Source: Pseudomonadota bacterium
GTDB lineage: Bacteria; Pseudomonadota; Alphaproteobacteria; Rhodobacterales; Rhodobacteraceae
Direction: 5' to 3'
DNA: 64,000 bases
Assembly (NCBI GenBank): GCA_021779835.1
Contig: JAJXZX010000015.1
Location: forward strand, 30,256 to 94,255
The translations under genes and the position numbers were made by a program. Positions 1 to 9,127 of the stretch are shown piece after piece. The first letter of the stretch is position 1, and every line of letters starts with the position of its first letter. Under the pieces are notes generated by a model. It was not told the origin of the DNA. It was given only the letters and a program-made list of their open reading frames with translations, and searched no databases.

Positions 1-150
1 GCCCTGCGGCTTCACTTCGCCATTGCGGATATTGGCGGTGGCGATCTGCTCCATATCGACACGGCGCTGGCGGTTTTCGGCATCAATCCGAAACACCACC
101 GCGCCATTTTCGCGGATGCGAAAGTAATATTCCGGCAGATCGCCCGCCAT
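1..150 (-). CDS. Hypothetical protein, N-terminal part only
   Basis: The window edge cuts this gene, so only the first 50 residues are present. They begin MAGDLPEYYFRIRENGA and are rich in charged residues, with no signal peptide or membrane segment. I do not recognise the family. Its start lies 10 bp past the stop of the aspartate aminotransferase gene on the same strand, so the two are probably co-transcribed. Confidence 0.6.
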   Translation of the reverse strand, partial: MAGDLPEYYFRIRENGAVVFRIDAENRQRRVDMEQIATANIRNGEVKPQG

Positions 151-160
151 TGAACCCTCG

Positions 161-1423
<1,263 letters not shown>

Positions 1424-1452
1424 TCAAGCGATATCATTGTAGGAGAGGCAAG

Positions 1453-1653
1453 ATGCCAACCGACACCACATCCGGCCGCCGCCGCGCAGAAACCGCACCC
1501 CTCGGCGACCCCAGCGCCGCCCCCGACCCCAGCGCCGACGCCAGCGCCATCCTGACCGAGATGCGCAACGTCCGCGCGCAGGGTCTCGATCTGACCAACC
1601 GCTTGGGCAAACTGGAAAAACACCTGATGGATATGTTGAAGGACCCCGAATGA
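1453..1653 (+). CDS. Small hypothetical protein upstream of sdhE
   Basis: This is a 66-residue soluble protein. Its first half is rich in Pro, Ala and Asp and probably disordered. The second half (about residues 32-64) is a likely amphipathic helix containing LTNRLGKLEKHL. A good ribosome site, AGGAGAGG, sits just ahead of the ATG. Its stop overlaps the sdhE start in an ATGA, so the two are translationally coupled. I do not recognise a family. The coupling hints at a shared expression unit but says nothing about function. Confidence 0.7.
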   Translation: MPTDTTSGRRRAETAPLGDPSAAPDPSADASAILTEMRNVRAQGLDLTNRLGKLEKHLMDMLKDPE

Positions 1654-1928
1654 ACCCGACCGAAACCGCTGAACACCGCCTCAAACGCATGAAGATGCGC
1701 GCGTGGCACCGTGGCATGAAAGAGATGGACCTGATCCTCGGCCCCTTCGCCGACGCCCATCTTGCCGCGCTGGACACCGCGACGCTCGACGCACTCGACG
1801 CGTTGATGGAGGAAAACGATCAGGAGATTTACACCTGGTTCACCGGCCACACCGCGCCGCCCGCGCGATTTGCCGGCCTGATCGCCACCATCGGCACCTT
1901 CGCGCGCCATCGGATTGCGGCGGGCTAA
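1650..1928 (+). CDS. sdhE: FAD assembly factor SdhE
   Basis: SdhE (DUF339, the bacterial counterpart of mitochondrial Sdh5/SDHAF2) helps attach FAD covalently to the flavoprotein subunit of succinate dehydrogenase. The protein has 92 residues, typical for the family, and carries the family signature RGMKEMDLILG at residues 21-31 followed by an aspartate-rich helix and the EENDQEIYTW segment. The start codon overlaps the preceding stop. The sdh structural genes are not in this window, so its partner must be encoded elsewhere. Confidence 0.9.
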   Translation: MNPTETAEHRLKRMKMRAWHRGMKEMDLILGPFADAHLAALDTATLDALDALMEENDQEIYTWFTGHTAPPARFAGLIATIGTFARHRIAAG

Positions 1929-2029
1929 GGCCCTTCGCGCAAATTTCCGGCAAAATTGGCGCAACTTAACCAAATGTTCGCCTTTTGCCCCGACTCTCCA
2001 ACGCCAGATACGGCATGTTGGAGAGATTG

Positions 2030-2527
2030 ATGAGCATTCACGCCCCCCTTACGGACGCCCTGCGCCCCGGCTTCATGGCCGCCTACCTTGAAAGCCTCGC
2101 CCTCGTCGAACGCCTGCACCGGCTCTTGCTGGATGTCATCAAGGACGAATTCGAACGGGTCGGAGAGTTGGAAATCAACTCGGTGCAGGCGCTTCTGCTC
2201 TTCAACATCGGCGATAACGAGGTCACGGCGGGAGAGTTGAAAACCCGCGGATACTACCAAGGCTCGAACGTCAGCTATAACCTGAAAAAACTGGTGGAGC
2301 TTGGCTTCATGCACCATCAGCGGTCAGAGATCGACCGCCGCTCGGTGCGCGTCCGCCTCACCGAAAAGGGTCGCCGCGTCCGCGCCACCATCACAGAGCT
2401 GTTCCTGCGCCACGCCGAGGGGATGGAGGCGCACGGCATCCTTGGCATCAATGGGATCGAGGACATCAATGCCTCGCTCAAACGCATGGAACGCTACTGG
2501 GCCGACCAGATCCGCTATATTTATTGA
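2030..2527 (+). CDS. ldtR: MarR-type winged-helix regulator, LdtR-like
   Basis: This 165-residue winged-helix DNA-binding protein has the recognition-helix region GYYQGSNVSYNLKKLVELGF followed by the wing RSEIDRRSVRVRLTEKGRR. That pattern is characteristic of the alphaproteobacterial LdtR group, in which the rhizobial/Liberibacter protein controls an L,D-transpeptidase and osmotic tolerance. I chose the ATG preceded at 6 bp by GGAGAG rather than in-frame starts further upstream. The gene is convergent with, and directly abuts, the outer-membrane protein gene. The target genes in this organism are unknown. Confidence 0.8.
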   Translation: MSIHAPLTDALRPGFMAAYLESLALVERLHRLLLDVIKDEFERVGELEINSVQALLLFNIGDNEVTAGELKTRGYYQGSNVSYNLKKLVELGFMHHQRSEIDRRSVRVRLTEKGRRVRATITELFLRHAEGMEAHGILGINGIEDINASLKRMERYWADQIRYIY

Positions 2528-3028
2528 TCAAAAATGCCAGGCGACCGACAGATTGACGATCGCCTTGACGTCCCCCGCCGCAGGCACTGTGGTCAGCCGC
2601 ACCTCGGTCCGCCCCACCTGCCCCGACAGGCTCAGCGCCGCCATCGGGATGAACCCGCCCAGGTTCGGGATGCCGTAGTTTGCCTTCAGTCCATCCGACA
2701 GCCGCTTGTAATAGGCCGTCCCCACCGCTGCCCCCGCGCGCAGCGTGACCCCGGCGACGTGGCCCACCACCGCCGACACACCGATCAGTGCCAGCGGCGA
2801 GGTCTCTCGGTAGCTGTTAAAGAACACGCCCCCCTCCGCGAACCAATCATAACGCGGATTGGCAGCAGGCCAGCGCATCCCATAGGTCAGCCCCGGATTG
2901 ACCCCGTTAAGCTGGTTCGACCCAATATGGGCCGAACCATAGATGAACCCCACATATCGGTCCACATCCGCCCGTGCGGCGCTCGCGCACAGCAAAAGCG
3001 CCGCACAGATCAGACCGCCCGCGCGCAT
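2528..3028 (-). CDS. Secreted protein, probable small outer-membrane beta-barrel
   Basis: The 166-residue product starts with a clear signal peptide (MRAGGLICAALLLCASAARA). The mature part is a run of alternating hydrophobic/aromatic strands and ends in WHF; a C-terminal phenylalanine is typical of barrels inserted by the BAM complex. It resembles lipid A deacylase (PagL)-like small barrels in size, but I cannot find the catalytic His-Ser arrangement. The gene begins 4 bp after the glyoxalase stop and is probably co-transcribed with it. Function unknown. Confidence 0.65.
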   Translation of the reverse strand: MRAGGLICAALLLCASAARADVDRYVGFIYGSAHIGSNQLNGVNPGLTYGMRWPAANPRYDWFAEGGVFFNSYRETSPLALIGVSAVVGHVAGVTLRAGAAVGTAYYKRLSDGLKANYGIPNLGGFIPMAALSLSGQVGRTEVRLTTVPAAGDVKAIVNLSVAWHF

Positions 3029-3032
3029 CGCC

Positions 3033-3461
3033 TTACCAATGGCCAGTGTTGCCCATGCTGACCCAAGGCTCGGCCGGCGCCAGCGCTTTACCCGCCTGCA
3101 ACAGCTCGATCGAGATATTGTCGGGCGAGCGCACGAACGCCATATGCCCATCGCGCGGCGGCCGGTTGATCACCACGCCATTGTCCTGCAAATGCTTGCA
3201 GGTCGCATAGATATCCTCGACCTCATAGGCCAGATGCCCAAAATGCCGCCCGTCCGAGGGCAGCCCCGCATCGCCATCCCAGTTATAGGTCAGCTCCACC
3301 GGGCAGTCTTCCTGCCCCTCCGGCGCCATGAAAACCAGCGTAAAGCGCCCGCCCTCATTGTCCCAGCGCCGGGTTTCCTTCAGCCCCAACAGCGCGAAAA
3401 ACGCCATCGACGCCTCAAGGTCCAACACCCGTACCATTGTATGCAAATACTTGATCTTCAT
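3033..3461 (-). CDS. gloA: Lactoylglutathione lyase / glyoxalase I-type VOC protein
   Basis: This 142-residue vicinal-oxygen-chelate protein has the glyoxalase I layout. Two beta-alpha-beta modules supply metal ligands at H7 (YLHTMVRV), the glutamate of VELTYNW, the histidine of GHLAYEV and the glutamate of ISIELLQ. Family members convert the methylglyoxal-glutathione hemithioacetal to S-lactoylglutathione in the cytoplasm. The length agrees with bacterial glyoxalase I. The pairing with a downstream barrel protein looks like simple co-transcription. Confidence 0.85.
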   Translation of the reverse strand: MKIKYLHTMVRVLDLEASMAFFALLGLKETRRWDNEGGRFTLVFMAPEGQEDCPVELTYNWDGDAGLPSDGRHFGHLAYEVEDIYATCKHLQDNGVVINRPPRDGHMAFVRSPDNISIELLQAGKALAPAEPWVSMGNTGHW

Positions 3462-3530
3462 CGCGACCCTCTCCCTGACTTGGTTGCGCCAGACCTAGCA
3501 CAGCGAACGCGCGCGCCAAGCCCCGCCGCC

Positions 3531-4913
3531 TCAGAACACCGACTTTATCGCAAACGCCACGCCAAGATCGCGCAGTTGATAGCGCAGCACGTTCGACTTG
3601 GTCTCTTGCCATTGCAGCGACAGCGACGGCGAGAAGCCCATGTATTGCACCTTGATGAACAGTGCCGTCACATTCGCGCCCAGCTGAAAATCCTTGCGCC
3701 CGGTCGGCGCGAACAACGGATCGGGGCCATAGGCGCTTTGCGACGCCGACACCGAGGCGCCCAGCTTCACCCCCCAGACCGGCGCCGCCTTGTCCCAGCT
3801 GGCCTGCGCAAACACCATGTGGTGGTTGATCGAGCTGGAAATCGACTGGGTATACTGCTCGCCCACCGACAGCCGCAGTTGATCCTGATTGCCCAGCACC
3901 CGCGTCACATTGGTCGAGCCGGTGAACACCCAGGCCGACAACGCGTGGTCATCCAGCCGCGCCTGCCGTTCTACGCTAAGCGCCGCGCCGCCTTGCACTT
4001 TCGCCGACAACTGCCGGTCAACACCAAAGCTCAGCCGCGAATAATTCGACAGCGCGCTTTGCCCATACCAGTTATGCCCGACCGCCACCGCCCAGTTGTA
4101 AATCGCCAGCGACTTGACCGAGGCGCGCAGCCGTTGCGAAAAACCTGCCTCGACCGCGGCGTAGTCGTAGTCGCTGCCCTTCGCTGTCGGCGCCTGCGCC
4201 TGCGCCGCCGCGGTCAGCCAGTTATGGGTCTGCACCACGTTCAAATTGAACTGCGACAGCGTGTTGGTGGTCGGCGTCAGCCGATAGACCGCCGTGGCCG
4301 ACGCCGTGCCGACCAGCCCCGCCAGCGCGCGCGCATCCCCCGACAGGCCAAACGTGGTGCCCGCGCCCCCTGGCGCCAGCCCGTAGATCTGCACCGTGTT
4401 CGCCGCGCTGCCGTTGTTCACATTCGACGACGGCACCAGCGAGGCATCCAGTTGCAGCGACCAATGGCTGTGGTCGCGCACATAGTTGAACGCCGACACC
4501 GCCGCCGCCTTCGATGGCGCATCCGGCGCCAGTTGCGCCGCGCGCCGCAGCCAGAACTCCGCCGCCAGCCGCATCTGGTCCGACGACAGCGCCTGCGCGC
4601 GCACCGTCGCGGCCTCATACCGCTCAGTTGGGGTCACCGCCACCTGCCACGCCGCCCGCGCCGAAGCCCGCGCCTCGTCCAGATGGTTCAACGCCCGCGC
4701 CGACCGCGATTGCAGAATAAGCGCCAGAAACTCCTTGGGATTGCGCGCCAAAAGCGCCATGGCGAAATCATGCGCCTTGGCCGCCTGCCCCGCCGTGATC
4801 GCCTTGAACCCCGCATCCAGCACCTGCGCCGGAGTCATGGTCACCGGCGCCGCAACCGCAGCGCCCGCCCAAAGGCAGAGCGCGGCCGCCGTCGACAACA
4901 CTCCAAATCTCAT
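3531..4913 (-). CDS. Slam-like outer-membrane surface-lipoprotein translocon
   Basis: This 460-residue protein has a signal peptide (residues 1-22), an N-terminal helical TPR-like region (about 30-155) and a long C-terminal beta-barrel (about 160-460) ending in KSVF. That is the architecture of surface lipoprotein assembly modifiers (Slam, DUF560), which carry particular lipoproteins to the outer face of the outer membrane. The terminal strands (MGFSPSLSLQW..TKSNV..YQLRDLGV) match the Slam barrel style. The ATG directly follows the stop of the lipoprotein gene (TAAATG), so translation is coupled to its likely client. Identification rests on architecture and context. No TonB-dependent receptor is nearby. 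Confidence 0.72.
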   Translation of the reverse strand: MRFGVLSTAAALCLWAGAAVAAPVTMTPAQVLDAGFKAITAGQAAKAHDFAMALLARNPKEFLALILQSRSARALNHLDEARASARAAWQVAVTPTERYEAATVRAQALSSDQMRLAAEFWLRRAAQLAPDAPSKAAAVSAFNYVRDHSHWSLQLDASLVPSSNVNNGSAANTVQIYGLAPGGAGTTFGLSGDARALAGLVGTASATAVYRLTPTTNTLSQFNLNVVQTHNWLTAAAQAQAPTAKGSDYDYAAVEAGFSQRLRASVKSLAIYNWAVAVGHNWYGQSALSNYSRLSFGVDRQLSAKVQGGAALSVERQARLDDHALSAWVFTGSTNVTRVLGNQDQLRLSVGEQYTQSISSSINHHMVFAQASWDKAAPVWGVKLGASVSASQSAYGPDPLFAPTGRKDFQLGANVTALFIKVQYMGFSPSLSLQWQETKSNVLRYQLRDLGVAFAIKSVF

Positions 4914-6074
4914 TTAGTTTTGGACCAGAATGAAGCCACCGGTTTCGCGTGAAGTGATTGTCTGCGCTTGCGGAAGCTTTGAAGTCACAACGATAATACC
5001 CACCACTTCGTTCGCACCAGTGCCGGACAGAACCGCGTAATAGCTTCCGTTCTCGTACACGGCTGGAGTCCCGTTTACGGTATTGTAGCTATTAATTTTT
5101 CCCGCAATCTCACCGTTTGAGTTCATGACACCCGGCTCGATGACAAAGTTCATCGTGGGCAGCGCCGTAACGGTCGTGCCTGAGCCCGCCAGCGTCTGCA
5201 ACCCCGTGATCCACTGGTTCGTAATGTTGTCACCGACCTTGATGCCGTTCTTCGGGTCAGCAACAGTCGCAAATATCTGCCGGTTCGCGACCTGCCCCTT
5301 AACCGCATTGATTGCGGTCCCGGTTTGCGATGTGTTGAAGGCGTTGTAGTCGATCGACATCGTCATCGTACCCGTCACATAGTCCGTGCCGCCCTTACCG
5401 TTATAGTCGATCAGACCGCCGTAGGTCCCTGCGTAGGTTGCCTGACCGCTGGTCGGCAGACCGCTGACTGGAAGCGTCACCCCGCCGTTGCGCTGATAGA
5501 CATATCCGCCAAATCCGTACCCAGCAAAATCCTCGCTCCGCACGATGGCAAACTGGCTTTGCCCACTTGGGCTCACCGCATAAACGGCCCGGTAGCCAAA
5601 CTGACCGATCAGGGTTCCGCTAACGTTGGCCGGGTAAGTTGCCGGCCCATCATACACTGCAAATGGCCCGATCGTGGTCGATGATGGCCCAATACCGGTC
5701 ACCTGCCAGCCGCGACTGCTCAAGATAACATCCCGCGAGAAATAGGGTTGCTTGCCCCCGTTGAATGGCAAATTCTGAACGGTGAAGGTATCGTTCGAAC
5801 CGTTATAAGTTACGTTCGTCGCATACCCCGACCCGTCGCCTGCATCCGTGCTGGTCGCCTCATAGCGCACGATATTCCCGCTGGAGGTCGGCGAGGGCGT
5901 CCCGGGCGGCAGCGCGGTGGAGCCGGTGATCCCGCCCGTCGTTCCACCCGTGGTTCCACCCGTAGTCCCACCGGTCGTTCCGCCCGTCGTTGGCGTCGTG
6001 GCCACGTTCCCCAAAGGGTTCCCACCACAGCCCGACAAAGCTACCAACACCACTGCTACCGCTTTGAATTTCAT
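4914..6074 (-). CDS. TbpB-like surface lipoprotein, probable Slam client
   Basis: This 386-residue lipoprotein has the lipobox LSGC with the lipidated cysteine at residue 16, then a flexible linker with five TTGG repeats (residues 29-48). A beta-rich domain follows, with the TbpB-like barrel pattern [15 protein letters not shown] and a strand-turn-strand series ([23 protein letters not shown]). In Neisseria-type systems such barrels are exported by Slam to bind host or metal-carrying ligands. The start was set at the ATG giving a proper signal peptide, with GGGGAC ahead of it. The ligand is unknown. It is co-transcribed with the Slam-like gene. Confidence 0.72.
   Translation of the reverse strand: MKFKAVAVVLVALSGCGGNPLGNVATTPTTGGTTGGTTGGTTGGTTGGITGSTALPPGTPSPTSSGNIVRYEATSTDAGDGSGYATNVTYNGSNDTFTVQNLPFNGGKQPYFSRDVILSSRGWQVTGIGPSSTTIGPFAVYDGPATYPANVSGTLIGQFGYRAVYAVSPSGQSQFAIVRSEDFAGYGFGGYVYQRNGGVTLPVSGLPTSGQATYAGTYGGLIDYNGKGGTDYVTGTMTMSIDYNAFNTSQTGTAINAVKGQVANRQIFATVADPKNGIKVGDNITNQWITGLQTLAGSGTTVTALPTMNFVIEPGVMNSNGEIAGKINSYNTVNGTPAVYENGSYYAVLSGTGANEVVGIIVVTSKLPQAQTITSRETGGFILVQN
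5931..5990 (-). repeat. Five 12-bp coding repeats (TTGG units) in the lipoprotein linker
   Basis: Five near-identical 12-bp units encode consecutive Thr-Thr-Gly-Gly blocks directly after the lipidation site. Because each unit is a multiple of three, copy-number change would alter the length of the surface tether without a frameshift. Synonymous differences between units show the array is not brand new. Confidence 0.85.
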
Positions 6075-6259
6075 CGCACTGTCCCCAGCCTCATGCTTTT
6101 CTCCAACTCTCCCCACTCTTGGCGCGAAAGTCAATTCACCCGCACCACTTTACCGCCCCCCGTTGCCGCCTCGCACCCCCACCGTATCTCGCGGTTTCGG
6201 GAAACGTCATCCATATATATAGTGTTCCGCGACTCACCACCCCAGCGAAGGACGCCCCC

Positions 6260-7165
6260 ATGCCGATCACCCCCGACCAGCTCGCCGAAATCGACGCCCT
6301 TCGCGCCACGCCCCGCCCTACCCTGCGCGCCACCTCCGAGGGGATGGAGGCGCATCTCTACCGCGCCCACCCAGTGCTAGACCACGGCTTCATCCGCGTC
6401 ATCGACTACATGGGCGACGACGCCGCCATCGTGCAGGCCGCCCGCGTCAGCTACGGCGCCGGCACCAAACACGTGCAAAACGACGAGGGGCTGATCCGCT
6501 ACCTCATGCGCCACTGGCACTCCACCCCCTTCGAGATGTGCGAGATCAAGCTCCACGTCAAACTGCCGATCTTCGTCGCGCGCCAGTGGATCCGCCACCG
6601 CACCGCCAATGTGAACGAATATTCCGCGCGCTACTCCATCATGGACCGCGAATTCTACATCCCCGCCCCGGAACAGCTCGCCGCCCAGTCCACCACCAAC
6701 AACCAGGGCCGGGGCGAGACCCTCTCCGGCCCCGAAGCCGCCCGCGTCCTCGACATCCTCAAATCCGACGCCGCCCGCTCTTACGACCATTATGAACAAA
6801 TGCTCAGCCAGGACGGCCAGCAGGGCCTCGCCCGCGAACTGGCCCGCATGAACCTGCCCGCCAACATCTATACCCAGTGGTATTGGAAGGTGGACCTGCA
6901 CAACCTCTTCCACTTCCTGCGCCTGCGCGCCGACCCCCACGCCCAATACGAAATCCGCGTCTACGCCGAGGCGATCGCCGCCTGCGTGCGCGACTGGCTC
7001 CCCATCGCCTACGCCGCGTTCGAGGACTACCGCATGGGCGGCGCCACCCTCTCCGCCAAGGCAATCGACTGCGTCCGCCGCATGCTGAAAGGAGAGCAGG
7101 TCACGCAAGAGACGAGCGGAATGAGCAAGGGCGAATGGCGCGAATTCATGGGGGTGCTCGACTGA
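6260..7165 (+). CDS. thyX: Flavin-dependent thymidylate synthase ThyX
   Basis: ThyX makes dTMP from dUMP using FAD, NADPH and methylenetetrahydrofolate. The 301-residue protein carries the ThyX signature [11 protein letters not shown] (RHRx7S) and the downstream active-site segment [23 protein letters not shown]. The ATG at this position was chosen because the sequence before it is low-complexity and lacks family character, and GCGAAGGA lies ahead of it. It is transcribed divergently from the surface lipoprotein. No thyA is seen in this window. Confidence 0.95.
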   Translation: MPITPDQLAEIDALRATPRPTLRATSEGMEAHLYRAHPVLDHGFIRVIDYMGDDAAIVQAARVSYGAGTKHVQNDEGLIRYLMRHWHSTPFEMCEIKLHVKLPIFVARQWIRHRTANVNEYSARYSIMDREFYIPAPEQLAAQSTTNNQGRGETLSGPEAARVLDILKSDAARSYDHYEQMLSQDGQQGLARELARMNLPANIYTQWYWKVDLHNLFHFLRLRADPHAQYEIRVYAEAIAACVRDWLPIAYAAFEDYRMGGATLSAKAIDCVRRMLKGEQVTQETSGMSKGEWREFMGVLD

Positions 7166-7203
7166 ACCCAAGCCCCCGTCCCCGCCCGCCGCACCTGCGC
7201 TGC

Positions 7204-7344
7204 GTGCTGCTCTCGGCCCTCGCCGCCGCGCTGTGCCTTTGCGCCTGCGACGATGGCGAGACGCAGGCCTTCGTCAAAGACAATCCCGATCTGGTCCGCC
7301 TGATGACCCAGCATCGCGTCAACATCATCGACCAGAGATGGTGA
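7204..7344 (+). CDS. Small putative lipoprotein downstream of thyX
   Basis: Reading from a GTG, this frame gives about 46 residues with a short hydrophobic segment and the lipobox LCAC, followed by DDGETQAFVKDNPDLVRLM. A longer form could start nearer the thyX stop, because the frame is open upstream without an ATG. The lipobox and the clean stop support a real gene, but the start is uncertain. Its role is unknown, and it may be co-transcribed with thyX. Confidence 0.45.
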   Translation: MLLSALAAALCLCACDDGETQAFVKDNPDLVRLMTQHRVNIIDQRW

Positions 7345-7440
7345 GCGCGGCGGCACTCTCCGTAAAGGCGATTGACGAGGAGTGGGGGATGCTAAAGGGT
7401 GTGCGGGTGGGAGTGATGTTTATGGGGGTTTTGGGGCAGT

Positions 7441-8082
7441 ATGCCATCAACTGCACGTCAGTTTTTTCGGGACAATTTGCTACCCGATGTTTCGCAATTG
7501 ATTCAAACTCACCGTGACGTGAACCCTGATGGTCGCGGAAGGCGTGCCCTTGGCCATTTGACGCGCAGTGGCGTAGTGATGTTATGTGCTGCATGGGAAT
7601 TATACATTGAAGAGGTTTTAGTGGAGGGTGCCAAATTCTTGGTGCAGGACGCCGAGTCGCCACACTTTTTACCTGATCCCGTTAAAGGGAGAATCTCTCA
7701 AACAGCTAAGAGCGACACACACGCTTTTGGTGCACTTAAACTTTGCGGGGATGGCTGGAAAACAGTATACACCGACGCGGTTTTAAATGATGTAAGTATT
7801 TTCAACACTCCTAAGATTGGCAAAATAAACGAACTATATAAGAAGTGGCTCGGATTGAATGACATTTCTGTAAATTGGAGACACCCAAGCGCTAGTCTCA
7901 ATGCATTTGTGGAAGCACGCGGCGCGATAGCGCATCGTGGCGCGAATGCAGACTACGTTAGAATTACACGTTTAGCTGAATTAAAGACTATGATTGATGA
8001 ATTGGTCGTAGATACCGACAGGGAGCTCAGCGACTATCTCTATGGAATAAGTCACAATCACCGGCGCCCGTGGCGCCGTTGA
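7441..8082 (+). CDS. HEPN domain protein (RiboL-PSP-HEPN type)
   Basis: This 213-residue all-helical protein has the family-like N-terminal helix VVMLCAAWELYIEEVL (about residues 45-60) and the HEPN motif R160-GAIA-H165 (Rx4H), the catalytic signature of HEPN ribonucleases. The group was described by comparative genomics as predicted RNA-processing or defence RNases on mobile islands. Base composition is clearly lower in G+C than both flanks, with AT-ending codons, which suggests transfer. The start codon follows a GGGG stretch. A toxin or defence role is plausible but not shown. No MNT-type nucleotidyltransferase partner is adjacent. Confidence 0.72.
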   Translation: MPSTARQFFRDNLLPDVSQLIQTHRDVNPDGRGRRALGHLTRSGVVMLCAAWELYIEEVLVEGAKFLVQDAESPHFLPDPVKGRISQTAKSDTHAFGALKLCGDGWKTVYTDAVLNDVSIFNTPKIGKINELYKKWLGLNDISVNWRHPSASLNAFVEARGAIAHRGANADYVRITRLAELKTMIDELVVDTDRELSDYLYGISHNHRRPWRR

Positions 8083-8204
8083 TAGCCACACTCACCGTGC
8101 ACATTGTTTTTTAATAATAGCCTGCCGGCTTGCGAGGTTGAAAACTGTGGGAGAATCGCTCACGTCGCGAGTAATGTTGAATATCACAACCAGGAGAAAT
8201 TTTT

Positions 8205-8414
8205 ATGGCTGACGCAACGACAATTATCTTAGGAGAAGGCTCCCGTGAACAGATTGCTTATAAACTCATGCAAGATGTAGCACGAGCTGAGGGCAAAATT
8301 CTTCAGGGGTCGATCGCGGGAAATCCCAATGCGGATCGCGAATGGATACTAAATACTTATGTTGAATGCCTTTATGCAACACGCGGCGTCTCAGATTGGA
8401 AGTTACCGAAGTAG
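8205..8414 (+). CDS. Small hypothetical protein in the HEPN insert
   Basis: This 69-residue soluble, mostly helical protein has its own good ribosome site (CCAGGAG, 7 bp before ATG). It lies 122 bp beyond the HEPN gene and shares its lower G+C. I do not recognise a family. Size and position would suit a partner or antitoxin, but the gap and the order (after the larger gene) make coupling uncertain. Confidence 0.55.
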   Translation: MADATTIILGEGSREQIAYKLMQDVARAEGKILQGSIAGNPNADREWILNTYVECLYATRGVSDWKLPK

Positions 8415-8530
8415 TAGCACGCAATCTGTAGGAAACAGTAGCCCGCGCGGTTCCCCACCCTTCGCGCGGGTCCCCCCCACCGTTGCGACGCCATCGTTGC
8501 CGCTCCCTGGGCTCCGCCCGTTCGTCGCTG

Positions 8531-8553
8531 AAATCGCTCCACTGGAGCGATTT
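8531..8553. repeat. Palindromic hairpin AAATCGCTCCACTGGAGCGATTT
   Basis: The arms AAATCGCTCCA and TGGAGCGATTT pair perfectly over 11 bp around a single base. The flanking bases GCCCGTTCGTCGCTG and CCGGGCGCTC give it the look of a repeated palindromic element. There is only one copy in this window, so the repeat status is a suspicion. It has no T-run and is not an obvious terminator. Confidence 0.6.
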
Positions 8554-8640
8554 CCGGGCGCTCCTCACCCCACTTCCCATCCCGCGCTTGGCGTGGCACA
8601 CTTGCGCCGTGACGCCCTCAAATCCCCTTGTGAAATCGGG

Positions 8641-8656
8641 TTAAAATTTGGTTAAC
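8641..8656 (+). promoter_or_regulatory. Full CtrA-type box ahead of the parE operon
   Basis: The sequence TTAA-AATTTGG-TTAAC fits the CtrA consensus TTAA-N7-TTAAC exactly. It is 77 bp upstream of the Spx/ArsC-like gene that leads into parE. It stands in an AT-rich promoter-like patch. A second full box is found upstream of cckA in this same window. Confidence 0.6.
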
Positions 8657-8696
8657 AAAAAAACCGAAACCTAACCTTTACAATAACTTACCCTAA

Positions 8697-8713
8697 TGTT
8701 GCACAGTGCAACA
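8697..8713. promoter_or_regulatory. 17-bp palindrome TGTTGCAC-A-GTGCAACA, operator candidate
   Basis: Perfect 8-bp arms surround one central base, 20 bp before the start codon of the Spx/ArsC-like gene. Symmetry and position suit a dimeric repressor site overlapping the transcription start. The regulator is unknown. The typA downstream region carries a related arm pair (TGTTGC..GCAACA). Confidence 0.5.
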
Positions 8714-8732
8714 CCTGCTCGAAAGATCCAAA

Positions 8733-9059
8733 ATGATCCTCTACGGAATCCCCACCTGCGATACCTGCAAGAAGGCACAAAAGGCCCTTTCTGCCGCCGG
8801 GATCGAGGTCACCTTCCGCGACGTCCGCGCCGACCCCCTCTCCCCCTCCGAATGGCAGACCCTTCTGATGGAATTCGGTGACGCCCTCGTCAACCACAAC
8901 TCCACCACCTGGCGCGGCCTTTCCGACTGGATGAAAGCCTCCGACGCCGACGCCCAGCTCGACGCCCACCCCGCCCTGATGAAGCGCCCCGTCCTCACCG
9001 ACGGCGAGACCTTCACCCTCGGCTGGGACGCCACCATCCAAGCCAAGTGGGGCGCCTGA
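8733..9059 (+). CDS. ArsC/Spx-family thioredoxin-fold protein
   Basis: This 108-residue thioredoxin-fold protein belongs to the arsenate reductase ArsC/Spx family. It has the N-terminal redox motif CDTC in GIPTCDTCKKA and the family C-terminal segment ALMKRPVLTDGETFTLGWD. Family members include glutaredoxin-linked arsenate reductases and YffB-like proteins of unknown substrate. With no ars genes nearby, the YffB-like option is more likely. The ATG before ILYGIP was chosen because it starts the first beta-strand. It lies ahead of parE in the same direction. Confidence 0.8.
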   Translation: MILYGIPTCDTCKKAQKALSAAGIEVTFRDVRADPLSPSEWQTLLMEFGDALVNHNSTTWRGLSDWMKASDADAQLDAHPALMKRPVLTDGETFTLGWDATIQAKWGA

Positions 9060-9127
9060 CCCCAACCTTGCACCAAGCCCCGCCGGATGGTCTACTGCCC
9101 GCCAAAGCCACAATAAGAATCGAGCAT

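Larger units (their letters stand above)
8415..8732. other. Gene-free stretch with hairpins, a CtrA box and a palindrome
   Basis: No credible coding frame lies in these 318 bp. The left part is very GC-rich and holds an 8-bp inverted repeat (CCCGCGCG at 8442 with CGCGCGGG at 8463) and a near-perfect palindrome at 8531-8553. The right part turns abruptly AT-rich and holds a full CtrA box at 8641 and a 17-bp palindrome at 8697. It marks the junction between the low-GC insert and the parE operon. Confidence 0.7.

Noticed and set aside
2943..4952. Very long open plus-strand frame of 669 codons opposite the barrel, glyoxalase and Slam-like genes
   Set aside because: Arg/His/Gln-rich shadow of GC-rich genes on the other strand; no family character and no ribosome site.
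8442..8470. GC-rich inverted repeat CCCGCGCG/CGCGCGGG as a terminator
   Set aside because: The loop is 13 bases and no T-run follows, so it was kept only as part of the gene-free stretch.
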